From: Linum tenue
Taxonomy: Eukaryota > Streptophyta > Magnoliopsida > Malpighiales > Linaceae
Assembly (NCBI GenBank): GCA_946122785.1
Contig: CAMGYJ010000010.1
Span: 32,591,608 to 32,655,607 of the forward strand
DNA: 64,000 bases
Reading direction: 5' to 3'
Shown here piece by piece: positions 24,186 to 35,553 of the stretch. The notes beneath the pieces are model-generated. The model saw nothing but the letters and a program-made list of their open reading frames with translations. It was not told where the DNA came from and made no database searches. The translations under genes were made by a program, and so were the position numbers. How positions within the stretch are numbered: the first letter of the stretch is position 1; every line of letters begins with the position of its first letter.

Positions 24186-26311
24186 AATAAGCAAGTGTCA
24201 ATAAATTTTTACGGTGAAAAGGGTTGACTGTTGTATTGACGGCCAACTTAAAGAATTGGTCAAAACCTTTTCATCATCTACTTCCTATTCGTTTCATTTT
24301 TCACTCGCCTTCCATAACCCTTTATTTATTTCTTTGATTTTTTCGTCTAACTCTAGTTAGTATACTATTTTTATGTATTCTAATCACAAGTATGAACGGG
24401 TCCATACACGACTCACCAACAGTTTAGAGAATTAATAATTGAACCAAGAACCACTAATTTTTTCAGCTTAATGTCGAGTACAAGTAAAAATAAATATGGT
24501 TATTACTTATTAGAAAATTGTCATTTTCCACAATGGTATTCGAAGGCGTGAAATTTTAAGCGAGTTCCAGTTTGTATTCATTTTGCTTCTCTCTAGAGTT
24601 TTTCTTTTTCACCCGGCCTAGAATTTTCTACAATTATATATGGAATGTTTGGCTAGGTATATACACATATCAAATAAATAGTTTCCATTTTTCTACAAGA
24701 AAGTAAATAATTATCTTTATAAATACATCACCATAAAAGTAATTAATCCTCAACCATGCAAATTAAAGTTTGGTATCTAAACTTAATAGATATTTAGATT
24801 TATAACATAAATTTATTTTTTTGGCATATAAGTTCTCAAAATATTGTTGGAATATTATATTTTAGTCCTAAAAATTTTATGTATTAAATTTTAGTACCTA
24901 AACTTTTGAAGTTCTACAAATCAGTCTAATTTTTGTTTGTGTAATTAAAGTACCCTCGAATAAATAGGTATCCATACCCAACTCATACACATTTAGATTA
25001 TGGAAGTAAATATCCACACCATACCCAAACCCATCTACAAACTTCCAAACCCATATATATGTCACTCATACCCTACCCATAATCAATGGGTCTACTTGGA
25101 TTGAGGTAAATATAATTTATTAGCCAAAATTTTCAAAAACTTTTAAAATTGGATGTTGACCGCCATATATCTCTTCTTAGTTCAATATCATAATGTCAAG
25201 TCAATAATACTAACAAAAATGCTAACAAAACACCATAACGGGTCAAATAATACATGCTCATATGCTATTTTTCTCGCGCCTAATAACATATAAAAAAAGA
25301 AAATCGCTCAATAGATTGTCGATGTATCTCTTCACCTTCATATTGCAGGAAAGTGAATCAAGAGAAAAGAAGAGTCTCCACACTCAAGGAGCTAGCCATT
25401 GCAGACTCAAAGAAGACAAAACTTAAAAAATGTGGCTGAAATCAAAAGCTATCAATACTCTATGATTAGCAATAAGGAGTGAGAAGTTAACATGTTAGTT
25501 TAAGTTATAAAGAAAAATTATTTTTATGAATAATTGTGAATATCAGAAATTCGATCGAACATGAATGTAATTTGATATTTTATTCATTTTTGTATGTGTA
25601 GGAGTAAAACTCAAACTATTTTAGATAGAATAGTAAATATGTATTATTAGTTCCCAACCTGACATGTTGCCATTTGTTTTGCACCCCTATCTTGCCGCTC
25701 CATCCAACAGCTCTACAATCCTAGTCTCCTCCTACTCTTGGTTGCCTCAACTTGTCTTGTGGAGTTGGTCACGTTCAGTGATGATTTACTTTTATGTCCA
25801 GCCTTCACCTACAAGATATTATTCTTAAGGAAGCCTCGGAAGTGGTGGTTGATGAACTTGCTCTTGTTAAGAACTATAAAATGGTGGGTGGTCATAATCT
25901 CTAGGATTGTCTTTACGTATCGTTTGCTTTTGTGATTTGGGCAATGAATTTGGCACTCAAATCCTAACCATTATGGAATTGACACAAATCCATAATTTGC
26001 TAAGTAGCACAAATTCGTGGGGCCCATAGATTTGAACCCATTTTCTATATCCAAATTCGTGGATCCCACGGATTTGCAAATCGCACATTTCATTTGAGAT
26101 TTGATAATGGAAGGCAAAATGTGATACTAATCCATGATAAAATTAACTAAACAAACAATGTACTCTTCCAAATTCATAATGCAATAAATCCATCATAAAT
26201 CCCAAAGTTTTTTAATCTCAAAACCCTCATTTTCAAATCCAAGAAGCAAGATGCTGACAGTTTTAAATCCAAGGCTAGAGTTTAGAACGATTGGTAAGAC
26301 TGTCAATTAAG
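24186..26311. other. Gene-free AT-rich stretch
   Basis: About 2.1 kb of low-complexity, AT-rich DNA. No ORF with recognisable motifs, no clear element ends, and no RNA gene seen. Confidence 0.5.
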
Positions 26312-26319
26312 CTTCCTAT

Positions 26320-26938
26320 CAATGCAGTCAAAATCGCGTTTTAAAACTTAAAAACTTACGGTTTTATGCTTCTAGGACACCAAAACGCTTTCGTTTCCAT
26401 ATAAAATCTTAAGTGTATAAAATCGGGACTAAAATGTGCTTTAAAGCTTAAAAGCTTACGCTTTTACGCTTCTGGTTCACTAAAACGCTTTACGCTTTTA
26501 CGCTTCTAGTTCACTAAAAGAGTATTCTATTCATGAAAATACTTATATTTTAAAGGTAAACCACAAAAAATATGATATATTTGAGATTAAAAGATACATA
26601 TCAAGTACTTGGGTGCATTCTTAGTTTCAATAAAGTAATCTAATTCACCAACTATGCCCTTCCCAAATTCACTAGCATAGAGGGGAATGTAGCTTATTGT
26701 TACGATATATGTTTATGAACTTATTGTTAAAATGTTATGAGTTTCTCAACTTTAGACATGATTTACAAGTATTTATTAACTTATCTAAACTATGTCCACT
26801 AATATTTTATCGTACTTAACACATTTCTCGCTATATTAAAGTATGCGTCAAAAACTTACGTTTTTACGCTTTGATTCTACGCTTTACGATTTTACCCATT
26901 TTCCGCTTCTAGGTAGAATCGCGCTTTTGACTGCATTG
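26320..26938. mobile_element. Non-autonomous hAT-type element, copy 3 (619 bp)
   Basis: The perfect 8-bp TSD CTTCCTAT lies at 26,312-26,319 and 26,939-26,946. The left end CAATGCAGTCAAAATCGCG is matched by the inverted right end CAATGCAGTCAAAAGCGCG. Subterminal arrays of TTTACGCTT/AAGCGTAAA words lie inside both ends. Read in reverse, the interior aligns with the element at 12,027-12,643, including the segment TAAGTTAATAAATAC. No ORF. Confidence 0.92.
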
Positions 26939-27208
26939 CTTCCTATATAGTGGCACGTAAGACTAAAGTATTAGTATGATTCCTACGAGTAGTATTATGT
27001 TATACTACAAGTACTGTTATGTAATTGGGTAGAGTTCCAATTCTTATCAGAGTCGTAGAAGTTAGGTATTTTCATATTAGTGTTAGGGTTATTATAGGAG
27101 TCAGTCATTGTGCTCTATATAAATCCTATGTGGTTTCAGTAATAAGATACAACAGTTTCCACCGAATTTGATTTCATAACATAAAGAGGGGCAATCATGG
27201 CATCATGT

Positions 27209-27640
27209 TGTTACGAGAATCAAGTCATCGTAACTATTGGGCCTCGATTTTGGCTTGCGTATTTTATTATTTAGTATTTTATTATTACTTGTATTATATA
27301 TTGTTTTCACTATTCAAGTAGGATTTTGTTTATTATTTAGGAGTTAATTATTATTTCCTTGTAGTTTGGGTTTCATGTTTTGGTTAGAAAAAAAAGGAGA
27401 GAGAGGTCGCCAGCCTAGTAGGAAGAGGACTAGGATTTTGGGTTTTTGGTTTTTCTATCCTATAAATATGTACATTGTCTTTCGTTTAATGATATGAGAA
27501 AATTGGAATTCAATAGCAGTTTGTAGTGTATCGTTCTTTCGCCTCAATTCTCTTCGTTCTAAGTCTCTTTCTTACTTTTATCTATCGATTATGACGACGC
27601 ACGTTGCATGAAGTTTCTCACCGGAGAAATACACGTAACC
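27209..27640 (+). repeat. Gag-only Gypsy 5' LTR
   Basis: 432 bp. Contains a TATA-like TATAAATA at 27,461-27,468. The last base has changed from the expected CA end (CGTAACC here, CGTAACA in the partner). It differs from the 3' LTR at many positions. Confidence 0.9.
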
Positions 27641-27642
27641 AT

Positions 27643-27655
27643 TGGTATCAGAGTC
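27643..27655 (+). other. Gag-only Gypsy primer-binding site
   Basis: TGGTATCAGAGTC two bases past the 5' LTR, matching the initiator tRNA-Met 3' end with one change. Confidence 0.85.
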
Positions 27656-27680
27656 TGGTTGCTAACTACAGGATCCAGGA

Positions 27681-29490
27681 GATGGCACCTAAGAAAGGTA
27701 CACAAGCATCATGTGCTTATGAACTATCCGTGTTCGACGAGGAAGCCTTCCAAGGCGTCCTTCAAGCCCAGCAAGCCGCGGTCGGACGACTCGACGAGGC
27801 CATTCAATGACAACAAGGGTTCGGGGAGGGGATCTTGAAGGTGGAGAGTTCCGTGACGCAACTCCAGATATGCCTAGCGCAACAAATTCAGGCGGCTATC
27901 ATGCAAAGCCAGGCGGCCATGGCGCAACAACTTCAGGAGGCAATGGCGCAACAGCTGGCAGCAATTGCGTAGCATCAGACAGCCCTGATGGAGGCGATGC
28001 GCCAACTGATCGCCAGCTCCACCGAGGAGAAGGCGACTTCGACTTCGTCTCCAAGGCAACGTTCGACTGCGGATGTGTCGACGGAGGAGAATCTCAAGGG
28101 TGTGATGGCGCACGAGGAAGTCGCCAAGTCAAGCGAACTTAGCGGAGCAGGGCACGGAGCTGGCGGCGGCGGTATCAACAGAGACGAGGCGAACAACGAA
28201 GGATCGATCGTCGTGATCGTTCTGGAATGGAGAGCTCTCGTAGTCAACGGCGGAGCGGCCGACGAAGGGAAGGCAACGGAGCAAAGGTGCAAAAGGAGTC
28301 GCGGGTTTTGTTTCCATCGGGCTGCACCGACAGCGACGTTAGTCCTGTGAGTTTCGGACTGGGGCTTGCGGAGGAGGAGTTCTCGACAATGGGCAGGGAA
28401 CCGCGAGTGGAGCAGGAATGAACCCAACAGGGTTGGGGTTTGGAGTGACTAGGAATACTGGGTCGGTCTTATGGTCCACCACCGGCCCGGCAGCGGAGCG
28501 GGGTGGATGGAGCGCAAACGGGAAGAGCGGAGCAGGCAGCCCAAGCGGGCCGAGCTGGCCTGGTGGGCCGGGCGGATTGGGTGAACCTAGCGGTCTGGGT
28601 TTGTCGGGAGGGTCAGGCGCGTCTAGTGGGCCGGGTTGGCAGAACGAGTCGGGTTGGCTGAGCGAGCAGGAGGACTGCGATGTGTATGGGTCAACTTGAG
28701 GGAAGGGATCGATCCGGTTCAACAAGCAAACCGGTCCATTTCAACAGAAGTTGACTCGATTGGAGTTTCCAAAATACAATAGAGGCGAGGATCCATCTGA
28801 ATGGTTCGCATGAGTGGAGCAGTTCTTCACATTTCAGGAAACTTCAAAAGAACATAAGGTGCTCTTGGCGTCTTATCACATGGAGGGTGATGCCAACCAA
28901 TGGTGGCAATGGTTGGATTGAGCTTACACGACATCGAGGTTGATCATGACATGGCTCCAGTTTCGGGAGGAGTTATGGGTGAGGTTTGGGCCGTCCGACA
29001 ACATCTCTTTCCACGAGGCGCTCACTAAAATTGAACAAATTGGTTCCTTGAGCCACTGTTTGTTGACTTTTGAGAAATTGGGTAACCGATTCTTTGAGGG
29101 AATTGAAGAGACGTTAGTGGGCTCAAACCAAAAATATTTGACGCAATCCACATGTTCAAACCAGAGACTGTACGAGAGGCAATACGACTTGCTAAGGTCA
29201 AGAACGAGGAACTGGCGAAGCATAGGGGAGTGTAGCGGAATCCACCAAGGGCGCCAATTGAGGCCGTGACACCAGCGCCGCGATTTGCACCACCTCACAA
29301 CCCAAATGCTCGAAGGATGTCGCCAAAAGAGGTAGCACGTTGCCGCAAGGGCTTTGCTTCCATTGCGACGAGCGTTTCACGATTGGCCATCGTGGTTCCA
29401 ATTAGAACGTGCTCCTAATGATTGGCGCATGTATTGATGAGGAGGAAGGCCAATTCATCTACGAAGATGAGCAACCTTAAGGAAAAGGTC
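27681..29490 (+). pseudogene. Gypsy gag with several stops, ending at a zinc knuckle
   Basis: Starts at the ATG at 27,681. The N-terminal part is glutamine/alanine-rich (QLQEAMAQQL), suggestive of a coiled coil. A glycine/proline-rich spacer follows (28,130-28,700). The retrotransposon-gag domain begins near 28,740 (LEFPKYNRGEDPSEWF, then a QWWQWL segment near 28,905). A knuckle-like CFHCDERFTIGH lies near 29,353. In-frame stops occur at about 27,808, 27,970 and 28,813, and again near 28,919. Role: capsid protein of a Gypsy element. Not translatable as one protein. Confidence 0.85.
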
Positions 29491-29495
29491 GTTGT

Positions 29496-29509
29496 GAAGG
29501 GGAGAGGAA
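29496..29509 (+). other. Gag-only Gypsy polypurine tract
   Basis: GAAGGGGAGAGGAA sits directly before the 3' LTR. Confidence 0.85.
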
Positions 29510-29932
29510 TGTTACGAGAATCAAGCCATAGTAACAATTGGGCCTCAATCTGGGCTTGCGTATCTTATTATTTAGTCTTTTATTATTATTTATCTTATTT
29601 ATTGTTTTCATTTTTCAAGTAGGAGTTTATTTATCATTTAGGAGGTAATTATTATTTCCTTGTAGGTTGGGTTTCATGTTTTGGTTAGGAAAAAGGAGAG
29701 ACAGGCCGCCGGCCTAGTAGGAAGAGGATTGAGATTTTGGGTTTTCCTAGCCTATAAATATGTATATTGTCTTTCGTTTAATGATATGAGAAGATTTGAA
29801 TCCAATAGTAATTTGCAGTTTATCCTTCTTTCACCTCAATTCTTTTCGTTCTAAGTGTCTTTCTTACGTTTATCCATCGATTACAACGACGCACGTTACG
29901 TGAAGGTTCTCAACAGAGAAATACACGTAACA
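29510..29932 (+). repeat. Gag-only Gypsy 3' LTR
   Basis: 423 bp, TGTTACG...CGTAACA. TATAAATA lies at 29,753-29,760. The CATGC target copy follows it. Confidence 0.9.
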
Positions 29933-30273
29933 CATGCTCTTTATCCTTCCATTACATCTTGGGTAAGGATTCTGTTTTCCGACGAGAAAACTTGCGTTGA
30001 ATTGAGATGGATTGCACCTTTGACTTCTTTGGGCAACGATTACTAAGACACGGCTCACACCTCTTCAAACAAAGTTCGAACGAGGGTGTTTGATTGATGG
30101 TTTCTGGGAACGAGATCTAAATTAAATTACTTCTACTCCTATGGAGGTTCGACGAGAGATCCAAACTACGAACTACATCTATGGCTACATGATAGAGAAA
30201 AGGTAAAGGATAAACTTGACATGTGTGTCAATTGTGTGGTTTTGGGAACCTCTGTCTCTGTCGACCCCTCCTC

Positions 30274-30284
30274 TTATTTATAGC
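30274..30284 (-). promoter_or_regulatory. TATA box of the solo LTR
   Basis: GCTATAAATAA on the minus strand in a locally GC-richer context, at a position fitting an LTR core promoter. Prediction from sequence only. Confidence 0.5.
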
Positions 30285-30519
30285 CCCGAGGAGGTAACCG
30301 CCATAGAAAATCGCTTGTTGGATAACTGCTACTAAGAACCGCTCCTCCTTCTTTGGTAGAAAACCACCTCTTGGATAACTCCCAAAAAGAACCGCTCCCT
30401 GCTTCCTCGGAGTGGTGGTTACTCCTTCAACCGCCTAGCTGCCTCTTGGAACCGTCGTGGGTTTTGGAGTGTAGCTTGCCTCGCCTGGTCTTGTTCTGAA
30501 TCTCGTGCCATGCTAGTCT

Positions 30520-31215
30520 TTTGACGAGCATGTGGTGTCTCACAAAGGGGGTCATGGTTCTCTTGTCTCATGGTCATGGACTTCTTACCCATGTCCATGG
30601 CCCACTTGGGACTTAGTCATTACTGATATAGTGCTCCACCACCATGCCCTTCTCATTCGTGTCCATGGCCACTCTTCTGAAGTGGCATGGCTTCTCAATC
30701 ATGCACAAGGCCCCTCTCATGAGGCGGCATGGCCTTTCCAAACTTAGTATTTTCAATCATTTCTAATGCTTCTTGCTTCGCGTCCATGGCCATCACATGA
30801 CACGACCATGGACCTCTTAATCATGCACATGACCCTTATCGTGAGGCGGCATGGCCTTCTCAGACTTAGTATATTTTGGATCATGAGGCGACATGGCCTC
30901 CTCATTCGCGGCCATGGACTTCTCAGTCATGTCTGTGACCCTTCTCGTGACACAACATGGCCCTCTCATACTTAGTATCTTTTCTTGCGTCCATGCCCCT
31001 TCTCGTGAAGTGGCATGGACCTCTCGTTGAAGTGGCACATGCTTCTCCTTGAAGCGGCATGTACCTCTTCCAGATTTAGTTTATTTTTCAGTCATTCGGT
31101 ACTGGTCGCGGGGCGGCATGTGCTCCTCAATTTCTAGATGGACATGACCCTCTTCGTTGAGGCGGCATGTGCCTCTAGATTTTAGACGGACATGGCCCTC
31201 TCCAGACTGAGTGAT
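30520..31215. repeat. Degenerate array of GAGGCGGCATGGCC-type units in the solo LTR
   Basis: The words GAGGCGGCATGGCC, AAGTGGCATGG and GTCCATGGCC recur more than a dozen times, with longer super-units ending in CTTAGTAT at roughly 100-150-bp spacing. They lie upstream of the TATA box, so they would be U3 enhancer-like repeats. Confidence 0.7.
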
Positions 31216-31457
31216 TTGGGCTTAAAATCAATATCCATAAGACCCAACTTAAACAACATTAATTGTTATAATGGGTGTGGCCTTATAAACTCATTAATTA
31301 TTTTATTAATTATCTTGTAACTGGTACAAGATAAATTTTATGGTGTAAACAGATTCACATCAAACACTTTTCTATGAGGGAAACCAACGGATGGAACCTA
31401 CATTAGTGGTTTTTTTTTTTGACAAAAGATAATCAGATATATTGATTCAAAAGATAG

Positions 31458-34400
31458 TTACACCCTGGAAAGCAGCCAGGTCTGCAAATCAAACACACGA
31501 CTCGCACTCGGGGACAATGAAAGGGCTTTCCTAGCCACCACATGAGCTACCCTATTGTTAGTCCGACCTACAAACCGAACTCTAAATCCTGGATGAGAGG
31601 AAAAACAAGATACGACTTCTTCAAGCACAGCTCCCATCCGACTATCTTCCTTCTCCGCCCGAGTGATCTTATCAATGACGACCTTGGCGTCCCCCTCAAA
31701 GCAGACATCCATGAAACCAAGATCGAGACACCACCAGAGGGCCTCGCACAGCGCCAGTATTTCCACCACCAGAGGGTCATCAATGCAGGGGAAATGGACC
31801 CCGCGAGCCAATAAAACATTCCTCTCGGGGGTCATCAGAACCGCCCCCCCCGGCAGAATGAGACCCACGCCTTGTCGCTCCATCCCACATACAGACCACC
31901 GACCCATGACTATTATTGTCCACAATGACGGGAGGCAACCTTGGACCATGAGCATGCAGAGCTCGCTCCCCCTGCACATTTACCCACTCATCCAACTGCT
32001 GGTTATACTGTCGCATCAAGGCCTGAATCCCGAACTGCTTGCCTTCAAAGACAACCCAGTTCCGGGAGCGCCAGATCCTCCAGAGAACAACAACCACCGC
32101 CATAACCAGCTTCGGCTCATTAATGAGAGCTAATAAGCGTTTGAGGAACAGCGGGAAGGTCTGGCGAGGCAACCCTTGGCCCAAGTATTCCAGCCCCGCA
32201 TAATCCCAGAGCGCACGAGCCACAGGACAGTCCAGAAACAAATGCTCCATGGTTTCCGCCGCATCCCAACATACAGGACATCGAGGGTGAACCAACACAT
32301 CCCTTTCCCTAAGAGCCTCTGTTGTGGGTAGAATACGACCGAAAATTTGCCAAACAAACACCTTTAACTTAGGCAGAATGTTAGCATCCCATAAACGAAT
32401 CCAGCTGGGCCTATCCATCCAACTAACCGTGGCTCTCCATCTGGGCTGGCGCTGATCCAATCTGACTGCCAGGTGATAGGCCGATTTAACAGTAAAAGCT
32501 CCATCCGGTGTATCATGCCAGATCAGACGATCATTGACATTCTGCCGCGGAAGCGGAATAGATTTTATGGCTCGACACGTGAGAGGATCAAACCAATGTT
32601 CCAGCTTCTCATCACACCACCGACCTTCACATATTACGTCCTTCACCAATAATTCCCCTTCAGCTGGAAGCACCATGGGATTGTATCTCGGGGGAGAAGG
32701 GTGGGATTGGGGTATCCAATTAGAGGAAAGAAGAGACACGCTCCGCCCATTCCCAATCTGCCACCGGAGCCCTTGTTCCAGCAGTTCTCTGCCAAACAAA
32801 ATACTCTGCCAACCCCAAGATGGTCTCGAACGAGCTTTAGCAGTAAGGAAAGTACCATTCGGGAAATACTTGCCCTTATAGACCTGTGCTAGCAGGGAAC
32901 CGGGATCAGTAATGATCTGCCACCCAACCTTAGCCAACAAGGCCTGGTTGAATAGTTCAAACCGACGGAAGCCCATACCCACCTCATGTTTGCTCTTGCA
33001 CATATTTCTCCAAGACATCCATCTAATTCTCTCATGACCTTCTGCAGCATTCCACCAGAACCGAGCCACATGTTTATCTAGGAGCCGACACAAGGATAGG
33101 GGAAGCTTGAAGCAGGACATAACGTGTAACGGCAAAGCTAAGGCTACAGACTTAATCAAGACCTCCTTTGCTGCCCACGACAACGTCCTTTGCTTCCAAC
33201 CCTTGAGACGGTCCAGCAATTTTTCCTCCAAATATCTAAACGTAGCCATTTTGGAACGGGTTATCAGAGTAGGTAAACCGAGGTATTTATCATGCACGCC
33301 GACCGCCCCAACCCCCAGAATCTGGGCCAAGAACTCCTGATCAGGCACCGCAATGTTTTTACTAAAGCACACTGCCGATTTGTCTAGGTTAACCCTCTGG
33401 CCACTGAGCTCCTCATATTCATTCAAAACTGCAATCAGGTTTTCACACTCCCGGAGGGATCCCCTGAGGAATAAGTACGAGTCATCGGCAAAGAAAAGGT
33501 GCGAAATACGCGGAGCTCGAGGCGCCACCTTCACCCCTTGCAGCTTACGTTCAGTAATTGCCTAATTAAGAAGAGCCGCAAATCCCTCCGTACAGATCAC
33601 AAAGAGAAGAGGGGACAAAGGGTCCCCCTGACGCAGGCCCCTAGAAGGAGTGAAGAAGCCCTTCGGAGTACCATTCATCATGACCGAAAAAGAAGTGGAT
33701 TTAAGACACTCAAGAATCCATCCTCGCCAGGTAGCACTAAAGCCCATTTTTTCCAAAACCGCAAGGAGAAATGACCATTCGACTCTATCATAGGCCTTTT
33801 CCATGTCAACCTTTAGAGCCATGTACCCTTTCTTGCCTGTCGTTTTGATTTTCAGGTAGTGCATTAATTCATGCCCCAGGAGAACGTTTTCGACAATTTG
33901 GCGCTCCTTAATAAAAGCGTTCTGTCCACGTGAAATGATTTGCGGAAGAATACCCGCCAATCGCTCAGCCATAATCTTTGTAATGATCTTGTAGACAAAT
34001 TGGCAAAGACTAATTGGGCGAAGTTGTTTCATATTTTCCACATTATCCACTTTGGGAATCAAGGTTAACCAGGTGTGATTGAAACTGCGCAACATCCTGC
34101 TCGTCCTGAAGAACGAGCACACCGCATCAATTACCGACTCGCCCACAATATCCCAGAAAGCTTTAAAAAATTTCCCAGTGAACCCATCGGAACCAGGAGC
34201 TTGTTTTGATCCCATGGCAAACACTGTTTTCCGAACCTCCCCAGGTAAAACCTCAGTCGTTAGGCCGGCATTCATCTCTGGAGTAACGCTCTGAGCAATG
34301 GGTAGAGCATCTACTCTTTCCATCATGTTTTCAACCTGGTTATCCGTCGTGAACAGTGTTTTGTAAAAGCTACACGCCAAGTCAGCCTTCTCTGCCTCCC

Positions 34401-35553
34401 CCGTGATCCAATCACCACTATCAGTCCGGAGCCTCTCAACGAAATTTCGTTTACGGCGAGTTCTCGTAACAGTGTGAAAGTACGAAGTGTTCTTGTCCCC
34501 TTTTTTTAACCAATGAACACGAGATTTTTGTTGCCAATAAATCTCCTCCGCCTCCCACTGCCGAGTCAGCTCTAATTCCAGAGAGCGGATCTCATCCCAA
34601 TCAATTGGATGAATAAGTTTAATTCGCTCAATCTCCGCCTGGAGGGTCCGAATATTACGCAGAGAATTCGTCGTCCCCGCCCTACTCCAATCATAAAGAA
34701 GATGTCGGAGTTTTTTAAGGCGTTCCCAAAGCTGAAACATTGGGGTCCCCTGGATCTCTTCCTGCCATACATAATTCACCATAGCCCGAACCTCAGGATT
34801 ATCTGCCCATCTCGCATCAAAAAGGAACAGAGGGCGGGAATGGCGGGCATATGGTTTATCCGAGAGGATGAGGGCTCGGTGATCTGAACCCTGGTCAGTG
34901 AAATGCTTGACCAGAGTTTCAGGGTAACGATCAATCCAATTGTGAGAGCATAGAGCTCGATCCAGCCTCGCACGAATACAGGCACTTCCCATCCTTTTGT
35001 TAGTCCAGGTAAATTGATCCCCTTGGTAACCAGGATCATGAAGACCAAGGTCTTGGATGAAATCCCGGAGGCTGAGAGCTTGGGGGAGACTCCAGGCATT
35101 CCCGCCATCCTTCTCACTCTCATGGAGAGTGGCGTTAAAATCACCAATAACCACATAGGGGGTCTGGATGGTACTACAAATTTGCTGGAGCTGGGCTAAC
35201 TGAGCCGCTCTAATCGAAACGATGCAGCTAATATAGACCGCAACCACCACATAAGAAAAATTATTTTCATTAATTTGAATGCAGATACAAAAGTCGGAAT
35301 GAAAAAACACCGAAGCTTCAACTCCGGGGGACCAAGCTACAACTAGACCACCTGATGCATCAATCGCATCGACAAAGAAACAAGAAGACAAATCAAACCC
35401 TAAACCGCGCATACGACGGGAAACAACTCTACGGCTCGATCGTGTTTCAGAAAAAAACACGAGATCCGGTTTATTGGAGCGAACCAAACCAACAGCAGTT
35501 TGGAATGTGAGGGATGGTCCAATTCCTCTCACATTCCAGGCCAGAAGCCTCAT
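31458..35553 (-). pseudogene. LINE B ORF2 (endonuclease, RT, zf-RVT, RNase H), one TAG and one frameshift
   Basis: Starts at 35,553 with LLAWNVRGIG. Endonuclease motifs include GDFNATLHESEKDGG, ARLDRALCS and a SDHRALIL catalytic His region. RT has GLRQGDPLSPLLF, a TAG at 33,559-33,561, and then FADDSYLFL. The zf-RVT region lies around 32,200-32,450 (FVWQIFGRILPTTEAL, then a CPVC knuckle). The RNase H domain is present but switches frame near 31,870-31,890 (ORF 31,979-31,458, with ALCEALWW and EGDAKVVID). Apart from these lesions all catalytic motifs are intact. Confidence 0.93.

Larger units (their letters stand above)
27209..29932 (+). mobile_element. Gag-only Ty3/Gypsy LTR retrotransposon (2.7 kb)
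   Basis: Plus-strand element with LTRs that start TGTTACGAGAATC and end at or near CACGTAACA, a tRNA-Met PBS, a PPT and a near-perfect TSD (CATGT at 27,204-27,208, CATGC at 29,933-29,937). The ~1.87-kb interior contains gag up to a zinc knuckle and then goes straight to the PPT, so protease, RT, RNase H and integrase are absent. It would depend on a related full element. The gag frame has several stops. Confidence 0.9.
29973..31351 (-). mobile_element. Solo LTR of an unidentified LTR retrotransposon (1,379 bp)
   Basis: The segment starts TGTTTTCC, ends GTGTAAACA and is flanked by the perfect 5-bp duplication GATTC (29,968-29,972 and 31,352-31,356). There is no second LTR, PBS or coding region, so it is a solo LTR, presumably left by LTR-LTR recombination. 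A TATA box (GCTATAAATAA on the minus strand, 30,274-30,284) with about 300 bp downstream suggests minus-strand orientation. Most of the remainder, the putative U3, is a degenerate tandem array. Confidence 0.8.

Noticed and set aside
27975..28427. 150-codon minus-strand ORF
   Set aside because: Shadow of the plus-strand gag region of the Gypsy element; GC-rich third-position effect.
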